Source: Beaufortia kweichowensis
Lineage: Eukaryota > Chordata > Actinopteri > Cypriniformes > Gastromyzontidae
Reading direction: 5' to 3'
Assembly: GCA_019155185.1 (NCBI GenBank)
Contig: CM032802.1
Location: forward strand, 15,442,099-15,506,098
DNA length: 64,000 bases
The notes beneath the pieces were generated by a model. That model was not told where the DNA came from and searched no databases. It saw only the letters and a program-made list of their open reading frames with translations. Positions 61,261 through 64,000 of this stretch are shown here, one piece after another. The translations under genes were made by a program, and so were the position numbers. How positions within the stretch are numbered: the stretch's first letter is position 1; every line of letters begins with the position of its first letter.

Positions 61261-62988
61261 ACTGACCCTTTAGGTACATGACATTATTCAGATGGGAGAT
61301 GTAGGTATAATCTGTCACTCAGGAGTTATTCATAGTTCTCTTTCCTTCTTGTTAAAAATGTTATTCACAGTATATTTAAAAGTATTATTTTGAGCCCCTA
61401 AAACACAATTCAGACATTAAAACCAGCACCACAAGAAATCTGGTTGGGTCTCAGACTGTAGACCTTTACTTCAAAGTATTCTGAAAAAATGTTTTCTTTG
61501 CCTTTCTGAATGTAAATCAGCATTTGAACTACTGCTGTTAATAAGGGGGCCATCATACTGTAATGCAGTTATACAGTTTGAACATACTACTTTTAAATGT
61601 ACAATCTACACACATTTTCTGCTATTTTTATTTTTTCTGTACATCTATTCCCACGTCTAAATGGGAAATAAAAACAAAATACACTATGGTTGCTGTAACA
61701 TGTTAATCAGTTTCTTCCTGTCTAATTTTCTTTCTATCTAAGAGTTTATGAAAAATACAATACTTATTATTGTAACATAACATTGATTTATGACCTTCAT
61801 TATTTGTCTTAATCTTTATCATATAGCTGGATGTTTGGTTGCATTTATGGAATTATTGATTAATTATTAGTAGTAATTAAAAATTATTTATTGTAACATT
61901 GTTTTCATATTATGATTATTTACAACAATTTTAATACATATTTATTTGCCATTTTATGTCTTTATAAGTATACAGTCATATTTCTGAAGCATATTTCTGT
62001 GTAAATTATTATTATGATTAAAATATGAATAAATAAATATATATTACTTATGATTATATTATAATTATTACTACCGCTTTTATTGACCCAAAAAAGCATC
62101 CCTGTCTGTAGTAATATGATTCCCTGAACAAATAGATAAGTAATGAAAAGTCCTAATGTAAAAGAGAGATGTACAAATTCCTTTATTTTGTAAGTCAATA
62201 TTTTCCATCTGGCTTAGACACTCTGGTCATGATTGCTGTCTCTTATATTCATTAGTGCTGTTACGCACAGAAGAGATTGTCATTAATCAAAATCATTATT
62301 TGGTCAAACACACTCAGGTGCACTCTCAGAGCTAATTGCTATTTATGTTTTTACAAAAGACTGGTCTACCAGAAAATCAGAGGACAAAAAATCTCTGTTA
62401 AACCTGGTTTTCTGCTTTCCAAACAATGGAACTCCGCCTGTTACTAAGCTGCAACTACTCTGTTGCAGAGTACTACGCACACTTTCTGCAATATACTGCA
62501 TGCAACATACTGTATTTACAAACATTATGCAAATAAAACATTTCATTACATTCTTATAATTACATTATAGGCAAATCAAGATACTTTAATTGCTAAAAAC
62601 ATTTTAATAGTTTTAAATAAATGATGATACAATGATATTATATGTTGGTTTAAAACAGAATACTTCTTGTGAAATATCTTTACTATAGAAAATTGATGAG
62701 AACTGACATTTTGATGAGACAGATGATTATTAAAGAGGGCAAACATTTTTAACACTAGGCAGTTCTTGGCATTATGATTGAATAACTTTCTATGTACTTT
62801 CAAAAACTTACATATTAAGTCCAAATCATTACCGTTTTTGAAGGGCAGTAACAAAGAGTGTTTTGTCTGACTTCTGTGAAATGAAGCAACTGATGGTATC
62901 TATGTGGGCTTTCAAAGCGAAGGAACACAGAAAAACTTTAAACGTTCTTATAACTATTGGCAGAAGAACCCAATCTTTGGGCATATTG

Positions 62989-63042
62989 ATGTGGCGCAGC
63001 GTAAGCGTGCTGGGCCCATAACCTAAAGGTAGATGGATCGAA
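62989..63042 (+). pseudogene. Initiator tRNA-Met, 3' end deleted
   Basis: GTGGCGCAGCGTAAGCGTGC and TGGGCCCATAACC (CAT anticodon) then GATGGATCGAAACC. The sequence then passes straight into the trailer (TTACATCAAAACTTTGG). The missing piece lies between two GAAACC copies, one in the T-loop and one in the trailer, as seen by comparison with 63849-63940. Confidence 0.85.
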
Positions 63043-63100
63043 ACCTTACATCAAAACTTTGGCTCATGTGTCATATGACACCCTACAAAGAATAATGACC

Positions 63101-63236
63101 TTCAATGACCTAATGGATAAAGCACTGGCCTCCTAAGCCAGGGATTGTGGGTTCGAGTCCCATCTGGCGCAGCGGAAGCGTGCTGGGCCCAAAACCCAGA
63201 GGACGATGGATCGAAACCATTCTCTATTAGGAAACC
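63101..63236 (+). pseudogene. Chimera of tRNA-Arg(CCT) and initiator tRNA-Met
   Basis: Starts as tRNA-Arg: CCTAATGGATAAAGCACTGG, CCTCCTAAGCC (CCT anticodon), GGGTTCGAGTCCCATCTGG. At the last TGG it becomes initiator tRNA-Met: CGCAGCGGAAGCGTGCTGGG. Compared with the adjacent full pair at 63774-63925, the Arg acceptor end, the short spacer and the Met acceptor start are lost between two TGG triplets. The Met anticodon loop reads CCCAAAACCC instead of CCCATAACCC, so CAT is lost. Confidence 0.85.
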
Positions 63237-63320
63237 TTTCATCAAAACTTTGGTTTTGTGTCACCCTACCAAGAAGACCTTCAAACCCAAGGTAGTCACA
63301 TTCTTTCAAAAGCAGCACAC

Positions 63321-63523
63321 TTTTATTAACTGATTTTAAATTTTTTAAGGGAACCTAAGTACTAGGAATGAACACACCATTCCAGATCAAAAGGTTAACA
63401 CTGAAGAGAGCGCTCACACAGTGCATTGATAGAAAGCTGTGTCGTTATTACATATATTTCAGCATGAATTCTTCTATTTCCACAACGTTATGCGTTTGCC
63501 ATCAGGCCAAGAGCCAAGTGGCC
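63321..63523 (+). repeat. Leader repeat, copy 1, with deletion scar in place of the tRNA pair
   Basis: Near-identical to 63582-63785 at a distance of 261 bp. At 63512-63530 it reads GAGCCAAGTGGCCTTGCATC: the first bases of tRNA-Arg joined directly to the trailer. The 147 bp holding both tRNAs in the other copy (63786-63932) are absent, with CC at the junction. Confidence 0.9.
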
Positions 63524-63581
63524 TTGCATCAAAACTTTGCCTCATGTGTCATATGACACCCTACAAAGAAGAATGATTGAC

Positions 63582-63785
63582 TTTTATTGACTGATTTTAA
63601 ATGTTTTAAGGGAACCTAAGTACTAGGAATGAACACACCACTCCAGATCAAAAGGATAACACTGAAGAGAGCGCTCACACAGTGCATTGATAGAAAGCTG
63701 TGTCGTTATTACATATATTTCATCATGAATTGTTCTATGTCCACAACGTTGTGCGTTTGCCAAGAAAACAAGAGCCCCAGTGGCC
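63582..63785 (+). repeat. Leader repeat, copy 2
   Basis: Matches 63321-63523 with few differences (for example CACTCC for CATTCC, AACAAG insertion before AGCCCC). Followed by the full tRNA pair. Confidence 0.9.
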
Positions 63786-63846
63786 TAATGGATAAGGCAC
63801 TGGCCTCCTAAGCCAGGGATTGTGGGTTGGAGTCCAATCTGGGGTG
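63774..63846 (+). tRNA. tRNA-Arg(CCT)
   Basis: 73 nt: GCCCCAGTGGCCTAATGGAT, anticodon stem-loop CTGGCCTCCTAAGCCAG with CCT, T-arm, and CTGGGGTG at the 3' end pairing with GCCCCAG. The T-loop has GGTTGGAGTCC where the B box normally has GGTTCGAGTCC, and the T-stem has CCAAT for CCCAT, so promoter and stem are weakened. Possibly a recent pseudogene. Confidence 0.8.
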
Positions 63847-63848
63847 TC

Positions 63849-63925
63849 AGCAGAGTGGTGCGGCGCAGCGGAAGCGTGCTGGGCCCATAACCCAGAGGTC
63901 GATGGATCGAAACCATCCTCTGCTA
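63849..63925 (+). tRNA. Initiator tRNA-Met(CAT) with 5-nt insertion
   Basis: Starts AGCAGAGTGG and ends CCTCTGCTA, which pair fully. It has the initiator-type A1 start, anticodon loop CCCATAACC and B box GGATCGAAACC. Length is 77 nt against the usual 72. The extra bases lie after AGCAGAGTGG (TGCGG before CGCAGCGG), a short duplication at the start of the D-arm. This would disturb the D-arm unless the extra bases bulge out. Two nucleotides separate it from tRNA-Arg. Confidence 0.8.
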
Positions 63926-64000
63926 TGAAACCTTGCATCAAAACTTTGGCTCATGTGTCATATGACACCCTACAAAGAAGAATGATTGACTGATTTTAAA

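Larger units (their letters stand above)
62985..64000 (+). repeat. Tandem tRNA-Arg/initiator tRNA-Met cluster, continues beyond the window
   Basis: Repeated units consist of a leader (AAGTACTAGGAATGAACACA to GCGTTTGCC), tRNA-Arg(CCT), initiator tRNA-Met, and a trailer (TTGCATCAAAACTTTGGCTC, ATGTGTCATATGACACCCTA, CAAAGAAGAATGATTGAC). The trailer recurs near 63048, 63530 and 63932, with a diverged copy near 63237. Individual members are listed separately; several are damaged by deletions. Confidence 0.85.

Noticed and set aside
61260..62985. Several 60-90 codon frames in AT-rich sequence
   Set aside because: Composition is low complexity (Ile/Leu/Tyr rich), no splice or domain support.
63165..63236. 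Second initiator tRNA-Met gene
   Set aside because: Anticodon loop reads CCCAAAACC and the 5' acceptor is replaced by tRNA-Arg; treated as a chimeric pseudogene.
58150..64000. Search for RRM exons of the hnRNP C/RALY-like gene
   Set aside because: No FIGNLN or KGFAFVQ type block on the minus strand; only repeats, LINEs and tRNAs seen.

Overview
The window looks like non-bacterial, vertebrate DNA, most likely from a teleost fish. It is AT-rich with few long open frames. Short exons have GT/AG splice borders. It is dense in transposon families typical of fish genomes: L1/Tx1-type, L2/CR1-type and RTE-type LINEs, Ty3/gypsy, DIRS, Tc1/mariner, PIF/Harbinger, hAT and EnSpm-like elements. Nearly every mobile element is broken by stops, frameshifts or deletions, so this is a transposon graveyard around a few host genes. 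All family names come from reading translated sequence by eye; no database search was possible.

Layout. 1-860: end of a minus-strand L1/Tx1-type LINE ORF1 carrying a 39-bp tandem expansion. 1590-2560: two Tc1 remnants. 2640-6312: a decayed plus-strand gypsy element with a small repeat inserted in it. 6313-6990: LINE 3' end. 7040-7960: Tc1 remnant. 8742-11092 (minus): all four exons of urah (5-hydroxyisourate hydrolase), with several indels. 11780-17780: a nearly full-length but broken L1-type LINE with an LTR-like insertion in ORF1. 18425-19740: minus LINE fragment. 21269-24666 (minus): degraded multi-exon gene resembling DUF4806 proteins, with a solo LTR in an intron. 24739-26410: long fold-back element abutting a minus-strand L1-type LINE (to about 30190). 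31230-34150: Harbinger element with transposase and Myb-like remnants. 34270-35560: EnSpm/CACTA-like transposase remnant. 36130-38051: second gypsy copy (minus) invaded by a plus-strand LINE tail. 38665-38912: 60-bp minisatellite. 41195-43490: minus-strand DIRS element. 44033-46026: duplicated blocks with truncated tRNA-Phe, a tRNA-Lys fragment and a tRNA-Pro. 47247-49040: hAT-type element with another hAT-type element nested inside. 49279-50907: Tc1 element with long inverted repeats. 54793-58127 (minus): four phase-compatible exons of an hnRNP C/RALY-family gene. 58335-59490: RTE LINE. 59764-61260: L2/CR1-type LINE split by a hAT-type MITE. 62985-64000: tandem tRNA-Arg(CCT)/initiator tRNA-Met cluster that continues past the window.

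How the parts relate. The host genes recognisable here are urah (purine catabolism, apparently inactivated in this copy), the hnRNP C/RALY-like gene (RNA binding, apparently intact where visible) and the tRNA genes. They are not a functional cluster. I found no convincing new multi-gene system. The most interesting items are the decayed but complete urah locus, the 0.66-kb-arm fold-back element, and the tRNA cluster with deletion scars at short direct repeats.

Stretches where I see nothing I can name: 860-1590, 7960-8740, 11093-11780, 17780-18425, 19740-21260 (apart from weak repeats), 28830-29000 (spacer between LINE ORFs), 30190-31230 (one unexplained open frame), 35560-36130, 38052-38660, 38912-41190, 46030-46555, 46800-47240, 50910-54790, 56290-58070 (intron), 59490-59760 and 61260-62985.
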